64,000 nucleotides of DNA, taken from positions 2,056,578 to 2,120,577 of the forward strand of contig NZ_CP073013.1 of the NCBI RefSeq assembly GCF_020694005.1. Direction: 5' to 3'. Of the stretch, positions 1 to 8,025 are shown piece after piece (within the stretch, counting starts at the first letter, position 1; each line of letters begins with the position of its first letter). The DNA is from Marinomonas profundi (GTDB lineage: Bacteria > Pseudomonadota > Gammaproteobacteria > Pseudomonadales > Marinomonadaceae). A model generated the notes under the pieces. The model made no database searches. It had not been told where the DNA came from and worked only from the letters and a program-made list of their open reading frames with translations. Position numbers and translations under genes: made by a program.

Positions 1-138
1 CATCGCCAAGAAGGATTCTGTGTGTGTTTCTCCTTTGGTAATATCGTATTGTTTTAGCGTCACTTTTAGACCTAGGCAAGCGCATAACAAACGAATTTTA
101 TAACCGTTTCCCGAGGGCAAAAAATCGTGCAGAATCAT
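1..138 (-). CDS. Glutathione S-transferase family protein, N-terminal part (cut by window edge)
   Basis: Only the first 46 codons are inside the window; the gene continues to the left. The start MILHDFLPSGNGYKIRLLC reads as the thioredoxin-like N-terminal domain of a glutathione S-transferase, with the SGNGYK segment where GSTs carry the Ser/Asn that activates glutathione. The ATG at 138 is preceded by a good Shine-Dalgarno sequence (AAGGAAAG) about 5 bases upstream. GSTs of this kind are cytosolic and conjugate or reduce electrophiles with glutathione. The substrate cannot be told from this fragment. It is transcribed away from dps across a shared upstream region (139-397). Confidence 0.7.
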   Translation of the reverse strand, partial: MILHDFLPSGNGYKIRLLCACLGLKVTLKQYDITKGETHTESFLAM

Positions 139-397
139 CAGTCTTTCCTTCTTGGTTGATGGCTTTCATTTTTGTTTGGCATTACTTAAGTTAACAATCT
201 AGCCACTTTTTCCCACATTATCTCCTTATTTTTTCAATGTCATGTGGTTTCGGGGCAGCGCATTTTATTGTAATAATATAAATACAAATGAATGAAATAC
301 GGCTGTTTTTTTTGCCCACTTGGCTTTTTGCGAAAAAATGCGCGGGAAGCACGGGTGGGAAAAAGCGTTATCACAAATCTAACTATGAGGTAATAAC

Positions 398-868
398 ATG
401 ACAGACATTGATATTGGTATCAGTAAAAAAAATCGATCTGAAATTTCAGAAGGGTTAAAACATCTTTTAGCTGACACCTATACCCTGTATTTACAGACAC
501 ACAATTTTCATTGGAATGTTACTGGCCCTCAATTTCGTGAATTGCATTTAATGTTTGAGGAGCAGTATCAAGAATTAGCGCTTGCTGTAGACGATATTGC
601 AGAACGTATTCGTACTTTGGACGTTGCCGCGCCAGGTACTTACAAAGCCTTCGCAGAACTGAGTTCGGTGAAAGAAGTAGATGGTGTGCCAAGCTCGACG
701 GACATGGTTAAGTACTTAACCAAAGGCCATGAGCAGGTTGTCAAAACCGCACGTAAAGTATTGAAAGTAGCGCAAGAAGCCGATGATGAATCTTCTGCGT
801 CTCTGGTATCTGATCGTATGCGAGTGCATGAGAAAACCGCGTGGATGCTAAGAGCCACCCAAGCTTAG
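398..868 (+). CDS. dps: Dps family DNA-binding ferritin-like protein
   Basis: This 156-residue protein has the size and motif spacing of Dps, the dodecameric mini-ferritin that oxidises and stores iron with hydrogen peroxide and coats DNA in stress or stationary phase. The ferroxidase ligands are visible as H38 (in THNFHWN), H50, D65 and E69, the usual H-x11-H-x14-D-x3-E pattern. The N-terminus is short and carries a few lysines (SKKNR) that could contact DNA. The start follows a TGAGGT ribosome binding site 7 bases upstream. It is monocistronic: a hairpin terminator lies just downstream. The 258-base region upstream is AT-rich and probably carries its stress-controlled promoter, but I could not identify an OxyR or Fur site with confidence. 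Confidence 0.93.
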   Translation: MTDIDIGISKKNRSEISEGLKHLLADTYTLYLQTHNFHWNVTGPQFRELHLMFEEQYQELALAVDDIAERIRTLDVAAPGTYKAFAELSSVKEVDGVPSSTDMVKYLTKGHEQVVKTARKVLKVAQEADDESSASLVSDRMRVHEKTAWMLRATQA

Positions 869-925
869 TCGCGTATGAGTGATTGAATGGTACGTTTCAA
901 CGTGCTTGATGAATGTTTCATCAGT

Positions 926-960
926 AAAACCAGCCACCGTCATTGGTCGCTGGTTTTTTT
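926..960 (+). terminator. Rho-independent terminator after dps
   Basis: Stem AAAACCAGC (926-934) pairs with GCTGGTTTT (949-957), followed by more T residues. It ends at the 3' end of the convergent EamA gene. The A-run on its left side lets it act for the minus strand as well. Confidence 0.75.
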
Positions 961-1870
961 ACGCCTTGCGTTTTATCGCCCAATTAAATTTTACCGCGCT
1001 CACTGCCAGTAATATCAGTATCACGCCAACTATTTGCGTTAGGCTGATGTGTGTTGAAAAGGCAAAATGGTCGACAAACAAAGCGGTGATCGGGTAAATA
1101 AAAGACAGCAGAGCAATCAGGCTGGTGGGCAGTTTTTGAAAACTATCGTATAGGATGATGTACATAAATCCGGTTAGCACGGCACCGAGTATCAATAGAT
1201 CGATCCATTGGCCAGTTTGCGTGGGTAAAGTGTCGAAATCGGCAAAGGGCAAGAGCATAAAAATGCCAACGATCACCTGTACCAAAGCCACAAAGGTGGA
1301 AGGCACTTGGCTGACTTTTTTGGTGACCAATGTGGTTACGGTGTAGAGCAGCGCGGCGCCTAAAGCGAGTAATAAGCCGAATAACCCAGACGAACCGTCG
1401 CGGCTTGCCTGACCGGAGAAGAGCGCGCTTATCTCAGTCAGGTCTAATTCCACGATCAAAAACAAGCCAACAAACGCCAAGGCGAGCCAAAACAGTAAGC
1501 TGGCCGATAACTTTTCTTTGGTGATTAACGCGCCTACTAGCACTAAAAATAATGGCTGCATGTGATAGGCCACGGTGGCGATAGAGAAGGGAATATAGTT
1601 GAACGAGGCAAACAGAAAGATCCAGTTCCCGACTAAGGTGACGCCACCTAAAATAATCATCAGCAGTACGCTGCGCTGGAAAAATTCACGACGAATCAGC
1701 CCCGCATAATAAGCGTAGCCTCCCAGAACGGCGGCCCCAATGACGCAGCGGAAAAACACCACATTCCAAAATGCTTGCCCTGAGCTGATAACAAAATAGC
1801 CAATGGTGCCAGATAGCATCATGGCTAAGATGAGCTCAATGCTGCCGATTGTGTTGTTTGAACGATGCAT
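959..1870 (-). CDS. EamA/DMT family permease
   Basis: This is a 303-residue, strongly hydrophobic protein with about ten predicted membrane segments arranged as two tandem EamA repeats (roughly residues 8-140 and 160-295), the layout of the drug/metabolite transporter superfamily (RhaT, YdcZ and related inner-membrane exporters). It ends in a positively charged tail (FNWAIKRKA). The ATG at 1870 is preceded by a GGGAG motif. Members export amino acids, metabolites or drugs; nothing in the sequence tells which. It is transcribed away from ohrR and converges with dps. No operon partner is apparent. Confidence 0.85.
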   Translation of the reverse strand: MHRSNNTIGSIELILAMMLSGTIGYFVISSGQAFWNVVFFRCVIGAAVLGGYAYYAGLIRREFFQRSVLLMIILGGVTLVGNWIFLFASFNYIPFSIATVAYHMQPLFLVLVGALITKEKLSASLLFWLALAFVGLFLIVELDLTEISALFSGQASRDGSSGLFGLLLALGAALLYTVTTLVTKKVSQVPSTFVALVQVIVGIFMLLPFADFDTLPTQTGQWIDLLILGAVLTGFMYIILYDSFQKLPTSLIALLSFIYPITALFVDHFAFSTHISLTQIVGVILILLAVSAVKFNWAIKRKA

Positions 1871-2080
1871 TCTTAACTTAACTCCCGATTAGGTTTTGTC
1901 GTATAGCTTGCACGACGCGCTGTTTTTTCGAAGCCATGGTCTATGAGGAATAGGATAAAGGAGAACGTCGAACTTTGGCATACACAGAAAAAGATAGATA
2001 TGGTCAAGTACTGTATTTGTTGGAGGCAAAAATGCGGTAGAATTCGACATTATTATCGTTATAACTGTTACTGTGAGACT

Positions 2081-2512
2081 ATGAAACCTAATCCATTATT
2101 ACTTGATAACCAGCTTTGTTTTGCTTTGTACTCAACGTCGTTGGCAATGACGCAGTTTTACAAAGAGCCGCTTTCGGCGATTGGTCTGACGTACCCACAA
2201 TACACGGTAATGTTGATTCTGTGGGAGCAAGACGGTGTCAGTTTGAAACACATCAGCGATGCGCTTGGGCAAAAGTCTGGGGCGTTGACGCCGGTGATCA
2301 AACGTATGGAGGCGGATGGTTTAGTGCAGCGTTTACGTGGTGTGGACGATGATCGTAGCTTGAGCATCGCCTTGACAGAAAAAGGTAAAAAATTGCGTGA
2401 GCAAGGGTTAGATGTGAACCGTTGTGTGGCTGAAGCCTGTGGGCTTGAGATGAGTGAGGTGGTGGCTTTGCGCGAGCAGCTTATGGCGTTAAGGGCGAAA
2501 TTAATAAAATAG
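2081..2512 (+). CDS. ohrR: OhrR-type MarR family organic-peroxide sensor
   Basis: This 143-residue [10 protein letters not shown] winged-helix repressor begins MKPNPLLLDNQLCFALYST. The cysteine at residue 13 in the LLLDNQLCFALYS context is the reactive cysteine of OhrR proteins, which senses organic hydroperoxides and releases DNA when oxidised. The winged helix spans about residues 50-105 (LGQKSGALTPVIKRMEADGLV, then a DDDRS wing). A longer reading frame runs upstream to 1943, but its extra 46 residues look non-coding, so I chose the ATG at 2081. The gene is followed by a terminator and then by ohr on the same strand, the usual pairing. Similar AT-rich palindromes lie upstream of both genes, so it probably represses ohr and itself. 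Confidence 0.9.
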   Translation: MKPNPLLLDNQLCFALYSTSLAMTQFYKEPLSAIGLTYPQYTVMLILWEQDGVSLKHISDALGQKSGALTPVIKRMEADGLVQRLRGVDDDRSLSIALTEKGKKLREQGLDVNRCVAEACGLEMSEVVALREQLMALRAKLIK

Positions 2513-2528
2513 TACTTGCGCAATAATA

Positions 2529-2542
2529 GTTATTGCAATAAC
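2529..2542. promoter_or_regulatory. Candidate OhrR operator (palindrome 1)
   Basis: GTTATTGCAATAAC is a perfect 14-base palindrome 17 bases past the ohrR stop and about 135 bases before ohr. It resembles TTATCGCGATAA at 2615-2626 closer to ohr. OhrR proteins bind AT-rich inverted repeats; assignment to OhrR is inferred from position. Confidence 0.5.
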
Positions 2543-2553
2543 ATAAATTCAAC

Positions 2554-2578
2554 AGCTCAGGTCACTGAGCTTTTATTT
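2554..2578 (+). terminator. Terminator after ohrR
   Basis: Stem AGCTCAG (2554-2560) with CTGAGCT (2565-2571), loop GTCA, followed by TTTATTT. It separates ohrR from ohr, so ohr needs its own promoter. Confidence 0.75.
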
Positions 2579-2614
2579 AACTTTTTATTTGATTGTACTT
2601 ATTTGATTATATAG

Positions 2615-2626
2615 TTATCGCGATAA
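2615..2626. promoter_or_regulatory. Candidate OhrR operator (palindrome 2)
   Basis: TTATCGCGATAA is a perfect 12-base palindrome 50 bases upstream of the ohr start, in the position expected for a repressor site over the promoter. A shorter related palindrome, GTTATAAC (2058-2065), sits just upstream of the ohrR start. Confidence 0.5.
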
Positions 2627-2675
2627 TTATTATCCAAATAACTTAATTTAATAGTGTCATTCTAGGAGCAATATT

Positions 2676-3098
2676 ATGCAAGCCGTATACAGTGCAACAG
2701 CAACCTCTACTGGTGGCCGCGATGGCCGTTCTATTTCATCTGATAACAAGTTGGATCTGGCGCTAAGCACACCTAAAGAACTAGGCGGCGCAGGTGGTGA
2801 AGGGACGAACCCAGAGCAACTTTTCGCCGCAGGTTATTCGGCTTGTTTTATTGGCGCGTTGAAGTTAGTGGCGTCACAACAGAAAGTAAAAGTGCCTAAT
2901 GATGTTAACGTCACTGCCACTATTGGTATCGGTGCCAACACTAAAGGTGAAGGTTTTACCATCTGCGCGGATTTGGAAGTGAATATTCCTGGTGTGGAAA
3001 AAGACGTGGTAGAGCAGTTGGTTGAAGCCGCTCACAAGGTTTGCCTGTACTCAAACGCAACTCGTGGCAACATTGAGGTGAACTTCACTATCAAATAA
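2676..3098 (+). CDS. ohr: Organic hydroperoxide resistance protein (OsmC/Ohr family)
   Basis: This 140-residue OsmC-fold thiol peroxidase reduces organic and fatty-acid hydroperoxides with lipoyl-dependent electrons. The two catalytic cysteines are visible: C57 in GYSACF (peroxidatic) and C123 in HKVCLYSNATRGN (resolving). R15 in TGGRDG and E47 in NPEQLF match the Arg/Glu pair that positions C57. This active-site pattern and the Ohr-type ending RGNIEVNFTIK distinguish it from OsmC. The ATG at 2676 follows AGGAGCAAT. It sits directly downstream of ohrR, has its own terminator, and is probably induced by organic peroxides. Confidence 0.95.
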   Translation: MQAVYSATATSTGGRDGRSISSDNKLDLALSTPKELGGAGGEGTNPEQLFAAGYSACFIGALKLVASQQKVKVPNDVNVTATIGIGANTKGEGFTICADLEVNIPGVEKDVVEQLVEAAHKVCLYSNATRGNIEVNFTIK

Positions 3099-3124
3099 TG
3101 GTTTTCCATTAAATCGTTAACGCT

Positions 3125-3163
3125 AAAAATCCCTTTTGCACTAGATTGCGAAAGGGATTTTTT
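3125..3163 (+). terminator. Terminator after ohr
   Basis: AAAAATCCCTTT (from 3125) pairs with AAAGGGATTTTT (3151-3162) across a 14-base loop, followed by T residues. Confidence 0.8.
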
Positions 3164-3245
3164 GTTGCGTTTTAATCCCAGTCTTAAGCGACTACACTGG
3201 TGCTTGGTACAATAAATTTTCTGATTTAAATAGAGGTGAAAAAGC

Positions 3246-3548
3246 ATGACACATCGAAAGCTTGAACCACACGAGATAGAAGACGCACTTAATCAGCTAA
3301 ATACAGAAACCTCACAAGACTGGACAATAGAAAACGACAAACTCAGTAAAACTTTCAAATTTAAAGACTTTCAACACGCTTTTGGTTTTATGACCCTTTG
3401 TGCACTCTATGCTGAAAAGCAAGACCATCACCCAGAATGGTTCAATGTTTACAACAAAGTAAAGGTTCAACTGACGACTCATGATGTGTCGGGGATTTCA
3501 CCTAAAGACTTTGACCTTGCCAAGAAAATGGAAGCCTTTGCAAATTAA
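3246..3548 (+). CDS. phhB: Pterin-4a-carbinolamine dehydratase (PhhB/DCoH)
   Basis: This 100-residue protein has the family size. It carries the signature D-H-H-P-x-W-x-x-x-Y (H61, H62, P63, W65) followed by THD at 79-80, which form the active site. The enzyme dehydrates 4a-hydroxytetrahydropterin, regenerating the cofactor for phenylalanine hydroxylase. No phhA lies in this window, so it may act with a distant hydroxylase or in another pterin pathway. The start follows AGAGGTG. Its stop codon overlaps the 3' end of the convergent XRE-type gene by three bases. Confidence 0.9.
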   Translation: MTHRKLEPHEIEDALNQLNTETSQDWTIENDKLSKTFKFKDFQHAFGFMTLCALYAEKQDHHPEWFNVYNKVKVQLTTHDVSGISPKDFDLAKKMEAFAN

Positions 3549-4105
3549 TGAGTCAGCATAGCGGACAATAGTTGGCTGGAAGTCGGCACTAGACCCACTT
3601 TTATATCAAAAGGCTTGAACACTTTATTAAGGATTTCAGCGGTGTAATTGCCTTTGTCGTTTTCGATCTCAGATAAGGTCTTACGAGAAACGCCCGACAG
3701 TTTTGTATAGGAATCTTGTCTAATGCCCAATACGCCAACGCGTAATTCCCGCAAAGCCTCACCTTGTGACAGATCATCCAACAATAAGCGCTTGATGATC
3801 TGGTGAATGGCGATCAACTGCTCTTCTTTCGTCATGGGTTCTACGTTTTTAGACACGCGTTGACGAGGTACATTGCTTGTTGAGTTGACCGTTTCGACTT
3901 CTGCTTCAACAGCAGCATTCGAAATAGCCGCCGTCTTTTTGATTGCTGTCACCGGTTCCGTCGCGATGTTGACTTTGCCTGTCTTAGTCTGTATTTCTTC
4001 TAACTTGCCCTGCTGCTGCTGCTTCTTTTTTAACCCATTTTTCTTAGATTTAGCTTTATGCTTCTTCATTGGCAAAGCACTGTCTAACTGGCCTTTCATC
4101 TTCAT
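3545..4105 (-). CDS. XRE/HTH_3 family DNA-binding protein with Lys/Gln-rich N-terminal arm
   Basis: This 186-residue protein has two parts. Residues 1-90 are low complexity and strongly basic: a [19 protein letters not shown] segment encoded partly by a CTG/CAG run, then Thr/Val/Ala-rich sequence. Residues about 105-175 form a Cro/CI-type helix-turn-helix ([20 protein letters not shown], then [19 protein letters not shown]). This suggests a transcription regulator with a disordered DNA- or RNA-binding tail. The HTH part resembles small XRE regulators, including some antitoxins, but no toxin gene is adjacent. The ATG at 4105 follows CGGAGA. The target is unknown. Confidence 0.75.
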   Translation of the reverse strand: MKMKGQLDSALPMKKHKAKSKKNGLKKKQQQQGKLEEIQTKTGKVNIATEPVTAIKKTAAISNAAVEAEVETVNSTSNVPRQRVSKNVEPMTKEEQLIAIHQIIKRLLLDDLSQGEALRELRVGVLGIRQDSYTKLSGVSRKTLSEIENDKGNYTAEILNKVFKPFDIKVGLVPTSSQLLSAMLTH

Positions 4106-4350
4106 TTGTCGTCTCCGTAGGCTTAACAGCAGCCTTAAAAAAGCGAGGTTGAATACCGCGAATGAAATGAGAGTACAGAATTAATATGACAGATAAGTAA
4201 CAAAAGACCTTTATTGATACTATTGCACCGTACTGAGTTGGCACTTGCCGAGCCCGTTTAAAAAAGGGGTTTTACTGGTTCCGATTCCGCTTTATTGTAT
4301 TGGTAGGGAAAGTAAGAAAAATAAAAGGTCTCTCACCATAGGATTAGATA

Positions 4351-5442
4351 ATGTCTCAGAATAACAAGGCGCGTCAGTATGTGTATGTGTCCAATGCCAA
4401 AGACGGCACGATTGCTCGATATTTATTAGACGACAATTACCTAGACGACAATCACAGTAAACTGGTGTTTCTTGGGCGCACGCCCGCGGGCGATAATGTG
4501 ATGCCTTTGGCAGTGAGTCCTGATAAATCGCATGTGTATGCCGCTGTTCGTTCAGAATCCTTTAGAGTGATTTCGTATCGTATTGATTCAACATCGGGGG
4601 ATTTGTTGGCAGAAGGTGAAGCCAGTTTGCCAGTGAGTATGGCCAATATTGATACCGATAAATCGGGACGCTTTCTGTTTGCTGCCTCTTATGGTGGTAA
4701 TTTGATTAGTGTTAGTCCGATTAATGAGCAAGGCGTAATCACTGCCGATGCGCAACAAGTGATACCCAGTAGCCGCAATGCGCACGCTATTCATGCTAGC
4801 CCAGATAATCGTTTTGTCTTCTCCACCAGCTTGGGGGATGACGAGATCAGGCAGTATCGGTTTGATGAGCAAAATGGACAACTGACACCGAATACCCCCG
4901 CGGCTGTGAAAACCGAACATTATGCTGGCCCTCGGCATTTTGTCTTTTCTAATGATGGTCAATACGTCTACGTTTTAGGCGAGTTGTCAGGTACGGTAAC
5001 CACGTATGCTTTTGATTCTACGAGCGGATTATTGACGCTAAAAGGAGTGAGTGAAGGCGTTCCCGCGAAGATATTAGGGCTTGAAAATGGCGTTCCGCCT
5101 TCAGTTAACGCAGATAACGATCACCCTAAAGTGTGGGCGGCTGATATGCAGTTAGCGGCTGATGGTCGTTTTTTGTATCTGTCGGAAAGAACCACAAACA
5201 CCATTGTCACCTTATCGATTGATCACAGCACAGGGCTTCCAAGCTATCAAGATATAACGCAAGTTGAACAACAGCCGCGAGGTTTCGCGCTCAGCAAAGA
5301 TGGCCGTTTTATGGTGGTATCAGGTGAGAAAGACACGAATGTCGGCTTATATTCGGTGGATACCCAATCTGGCGAGTTGACGAAAGTTGACTCAGCGCCA
5401 GTCGGTATCGGGGCAAACTGGGTAGAGATTGTCGCGTTTTGA
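4351..5442 (+). CDS. Lactonase family protein (seven-bladed beta-propeller, Pgl/YbhE type)
   Basis: This 363-residue protein is built of repeated propeller blades, each with the pattern D-x(4-5)-VY/LY-V (for example SPDKSHVYAAV, DKSGRFLFAAS, SPDNRFVFSTS, SNDGQYVYVLG, AADGRFLYLSE, SKDGRFMVVSG). This is the lactonase family of cytosolic 6-phosphogluconolactonase and carboxymuconate-cyclase-like proteins. No signal peptide is seen. In E. coli the relative hydrolyses 6-phosphogluconolactone. Here the neighbours are an SDR dehydrogenase and aldonate catabolic genes, so it may open the aldonolactone made by the SDR. That is inference. It converges with the SDR gene, with a terminator between them. 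Confidence 0.8.
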   Translation: MSQNNKARQYVYVSNAKDGTIARYLLDDNYLDDNHSKLVFLGRTPAGDNVMPLAVSPDKSHVYAAVRSESFRVISYRIDSTSGDLLAEGEASLPVSMANIDTDKSGRFLFAASYGGNLISVSPINEQGVITADAQQVIPSSRNAHAIHASPDNRFVFSTSLGDDEIRQYRFDEQNGQLTPNTPAAVKTEHYAGPRHFVFSNDGQYVYVLGELSGTVTTYAFDSTSGLLTLKGVSEGVPAKILGLENGVPPSVNADNDHPKVWAADMQLAADGRFLYLSERTTNTIVTLSIDHSTGLPSYQDITQVEQQPRGFALSKDGRFMVVSGEKDTNVGLYSVDTQSGELTKVDSAPVGIGANWVEIVAF

Positions 5443-5462
5443 TGGTTGGTGAAGCGATCAGA

Positions 5463-5515
5463 AGCCCCTTTGATACGCCTCTGTTTTTTGCAGAGTGTGA
5501 AGGGGCTGCTTTTTA
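5463..5515. terminator. Terminator between lactonase and SDR genes
   Basis: Outer stem AGCCCCTT (5463-5470) with AAGGGGCT (5500-5507), inner stem CTCTG/CAGAG (5479-5483, 5491-5495), then GCTTTTTA. It lies between convergent genes. Confidence 0.7.
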
Positions 5516-5524
5516 TCAGAGGGA

Positions 5525-6289
5525 TCAGACAATCCCAGCATCTACGATAAAGTTTTGTCCCGCACAGGCGCGGCTGTCCTGAGAGGCAAGGAATAACGCC
5601 ATGGCAACAATGTCGTCTGGTTGAATGCGGAATTTAAGGGATTGCACATCGATAAATTCTTGGTCCAATTCAGGGGTTAGCCAGAGTGCTTTTTGGCGTC
5701 CTGTGACCACGGCGCCAGGAACAATCGAGTTAACGCGAATGCCGCGTGGCCCCAGCTCCCGTGCCATGGTGCGCGTCATGGTGTGAATCGCGCCTTTTGA
5801 TGTGGTGTAGCCCACCATGCCAGCACGACCACGCATCCAGCTGATCGACCCCATATTGATTATGCTCGAACCTTCCTTCATCCATTTAGCGGCGGCTTGC
5901 ATGCCAAAGAAATGCGGGCGCATATTGATGTTTAGGCAGTTGTCCCAGTATTCCGGTGTGACGTCTTCAATCTTGTGGCGATCGTCTTTACCGGCGTTAT
6001 TTATCAATACGTCTAAGCGGCCCAGTTCTTGTGCGGCGTCGTCTACAGCGGATTGCAAGGCGGCAATATCGCGTACGTCGACTTTTCTAAACCAAGGTGT
6101 GACGTTGAATTCGTCGCTCAGTTTTTGATTTAATACGGCAGAGCTCGCCTCATCGATATCGATATAAGCGACGCGTGCGCCTTGTTTTATAAAGTGATGA
6201 ACAAGGTATTCGCCAATCCCTGAGCCACCACCAGTGATAAAAATAACCTTGTCTTTTAAAGAAGGGTATTGGTTGGTTAATGTCGGCAT
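5525..6289 (-). CDS. SDR family NAD(P)-dependent dehydrogenase, probable aldose dehydrogenase
   Basis: This is a 254-residue classical short-chain dehydrogenase. It has the cofactor motif TGGGSGIG (19-26), NNAG (97-100) and the catalytic S148/Y161/K165 set (YTTSK). An acidic residue after the second strand (YIDID, about 42-46) suggests preference for NAD. Classical SDRs of this kind next to an aldonate dehydratase and aldolase usually oxidise an aldose to its lactone, the first step of non-phosphorylative sugar breakdown; the sugar cannot be named from sequence. It is transcribed after the aldehyde dehydrogenase on the same strand, 74 bases downstream, so the two are probably an operon. Confidence 0.8.
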   Translation of the reverse strand: MPTLTNQYPSLKDKVIFITGGGSGIGEYLVHHFIKQGARVAYIDIDEASSAVLNQKLSDEFNVTPWFRKVDVRDIAALQSAVDDAAQELGRLDVLINNAGKDDRHKIEDVTPEYWDNCLNINMRPHFFGMQAAAKWMKEGSSIINMGSISWMRGRAGMVGYTTSKGAIHTMTRTMARELGPRGIRVNSIVPGAVVTGRQKALWLTPELDQEFIDVQSLKFRIQPDDIVAMALFLASQDSRACAGQNFIVDAGIV

Positions 6290-6363
6290 GTATTTTCTCC
6301 GATCGACAAAAAGATGGGTGTGCTCGTGCGCATGAACACACCCTACAAGTTTTGATTTATCTG

Positions 6364-7824
6364 TTATTTATCTAAGCCAGCAAGACAGACGTATTTGGTG
6401 TTGATGTAGTCTTCAATGCCGTATTTAGAACCTTCACGGCCAAGACCGGATTCTTTATAACCACCAAATGGCGCCACTTCCGTGGCGATGACGCCAGCAT
6501 TCACGCCAACTAAACCTGTCTCTAAGGCTTCTGCCACGCGGAAAATACGACCAATGTCACGAGAGTAGAAATAAGACGCTAGACCGTATTCGGTGTCGTT
6601 TGCCATGGCGATCACATCGTCTTCTGTTTCAAACTTGAAGATTGGTGCTAAAGGACCAAAGGTTTCTTCTTTGGCAAACAACATGTCTTGTGTGGCATTG
6701 GCGATAACCGTTGGGTGATAGAAGTTGTCGCCCAATTCATGACGTTTTCCGCCAGTAACGACTTTGCCGCCTTTGCTAATCGCATCTTGTACATGCTCGT
6801 CCACTTTATCGACCGCTGCACGGTTAATCAGTGGGCCTTGTTCCACGCCATTTTCAGTACCGTGGCCGATTTTCATCGCCGACACTTGCGCGGCAAACTT
6901 TTCAACAAAGGTATCGTATACGCCAGCCTGAACATAGATACGGTTGGCACAAACGCAGGTTTGTCCAGCATTTCGGTATTTTGACATCATGGCGCCAGCA
7001 ACGGCGTCATCGATATTGGCATCATCAAAGACAACGAATGGCGCATTACCGCCGAGTTCAAGAGAGACTTTTTTCATCGTATCGGCGCAGTCTTTCATCA
7101 GCAATTTGCCAATCGGTGTGGAACCTGTGAAGGTGAGTTTACGTACAACAGAAGAGTCTGTTAGGGTTTTGGCAATTGGACTCGCTTTACCTACGACGAT
7201 ATTAATTACGCCAGCTGGAATGCCTGCTTCAATGGCAAGAACGCCCATGGCTAATGCACTTAATGGTGTTTCGGAAGCGGGCTTGATGATCATAGTACAA
7301 CCAGCTGCAAGAGCTGGACCCGCTTTACGAGTGATCATGGCGGCAGGGAAATTCCAAGGCGTAATAGCCGCACAGACGCCAACCGGTTCTTTCATTACTA
7401 GGATGCGACGATCTGGCGCGTACGTTGGAATCATGTCGCCATAGATGCGTTTGCCTTCTTCAGCGAACCACTCAATGAAAGACGCCGCGTAGCCGATCTC
7501 GCCACGAGATTCGGCCAATGGTTTACCTTGCTCAGCGGTCATCAGTTTCGCTAAGTCTTCTTGGTTGGCCATTAATAGGTCATGCCAGCGGCGTAATAAT
7601 GTCGCGCGTTCTTTGGCTGTTTTCTTCTTCCAAATTTTTTGGGCTGCTTCGGCCGCTATGATGGCTTGTTGCGTTTCTGCTGGCCCAACACTCGCAATGG
7701 TTGCGACTAATTCACCTGTGGCTGGATTGAATACATCGAGCGTGTTGCCTTCTGCAGATTCGACCCACTCTCCATTGATTAAGCATTTGGTTTGCAGGAG
7801 TGCTTTGTTATTTAGTTCAAGCAT
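6364..7824 (-). CDS. NAD(P)-dependent aldehyde dehydrogenase, GabD-like
   Basis: This 486-residue aldehyde dehydrogenase has the catalytic C290 (NAGQTC), the general base E256 (LELGG), N158 (PWNFP) and K181 (IKPAS). Its sequence and length fit the succinate-semialdehyde dehydrogenase group, which also includes glycolaldehyde and lactaldehyde dehydrogenases. In this cluster the aldolase would release a short aldehyde with pyruvate, and this enzyme could oxidise it. The reading frame extends to 7875, but the ATG at 7824 has an AGAGGT ribosome site 8 bases upstream, so I chose it. It is divergent from the aldonate dehydratase across a region with a 17-base motif shared with the dctP promoter. 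Confidence 0.88.
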   Translation of the reverse strand: MLELNNKALLQTKCLINGEWVESAEGNTLDVFNPATGELVATIASVGPAETQQAIIAAEAAQKIWKKKTAKERATLLRRWHDLLMANQEDLAKLMTAEQGKPLAESRGEIGYAASFIEWFAEEGKRIYGDMIPTYAPDRRILVMKEPVGVCAAITPWNFPAAMITRKAGPALAAGCTMIIKPASETPLSALAMGVLAIEAGIPAGVINIVVGKASPIAKTLTDSSVVRKLTFTGSTPIGKLLMKDCADTMKKVSLELGGNAPFVVFDDANIDDAVAGAMMSKYRNAGQTCVCANRIYVQAGVYDTFVEKFAAQVSAMKIGHGTENGVEQGPLINRAAVDKVDEHVQDAISKGGKVVTGGKRHELGDNFYHPTVIANATQDMLFAKEETFGPLAPIFKFETEDDVIAMANDTEYGLASYFYSRDIGRIFRVAEALETGLVGVNAGVIATEVAPFGGYKESGLGREGSKYGIEDYINTKYVCLAGLDK

Positions 7825-7916
7825 TGCGGTACCTCTAATGAGTTGGTGTGTTTTATTTTTAGTGACTATTTTCATTCACTATTTTTAATGGGTAAGGGGA
7901 TAGTTCTTGACTTCTC

Positions 7917-7933
7917 TTATGTCTTATATAAGA
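7917..7933. promoter_or_regulatory. Shared operator of module A, copy 1
   Basis: TTATGTCTTATATAAGA contains the perfect palindrome TCTTATATAAGA (7922-7933). The same 17 bases recur at 14221-14237 before the TRAP binding protein. It lies between the divergent aldehyde dehydrogenase and aldonate dehydratase genes. The likely ligand is the GntR/UTRA regulator encoded at 13263-14000. Confidence 0.65.
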
Positions 7934-8025
7934 GTTATATCACAAGTTTTAAGAAGTCGTAAACAAGCATTCTTGGTTAAGCGATCGAATGATAAAAATA
8001 AACAAGGTAAAAACAGGACGGCATC

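Noticed and set aside
4010-4035. CTG/CAG microsatellite as a mobile or regulatory repeat
   Set aside because: Only four or five units, in frame, encoding a short Gln run within a basic arm; noted only as possible length variation.
6944-7444. 166-residue plus-strand frame inside the aldehyde dehydrogenase gene
   Set aside because: It is antisense to a well-conserved catalytic region and its composition mirrors the real gene.
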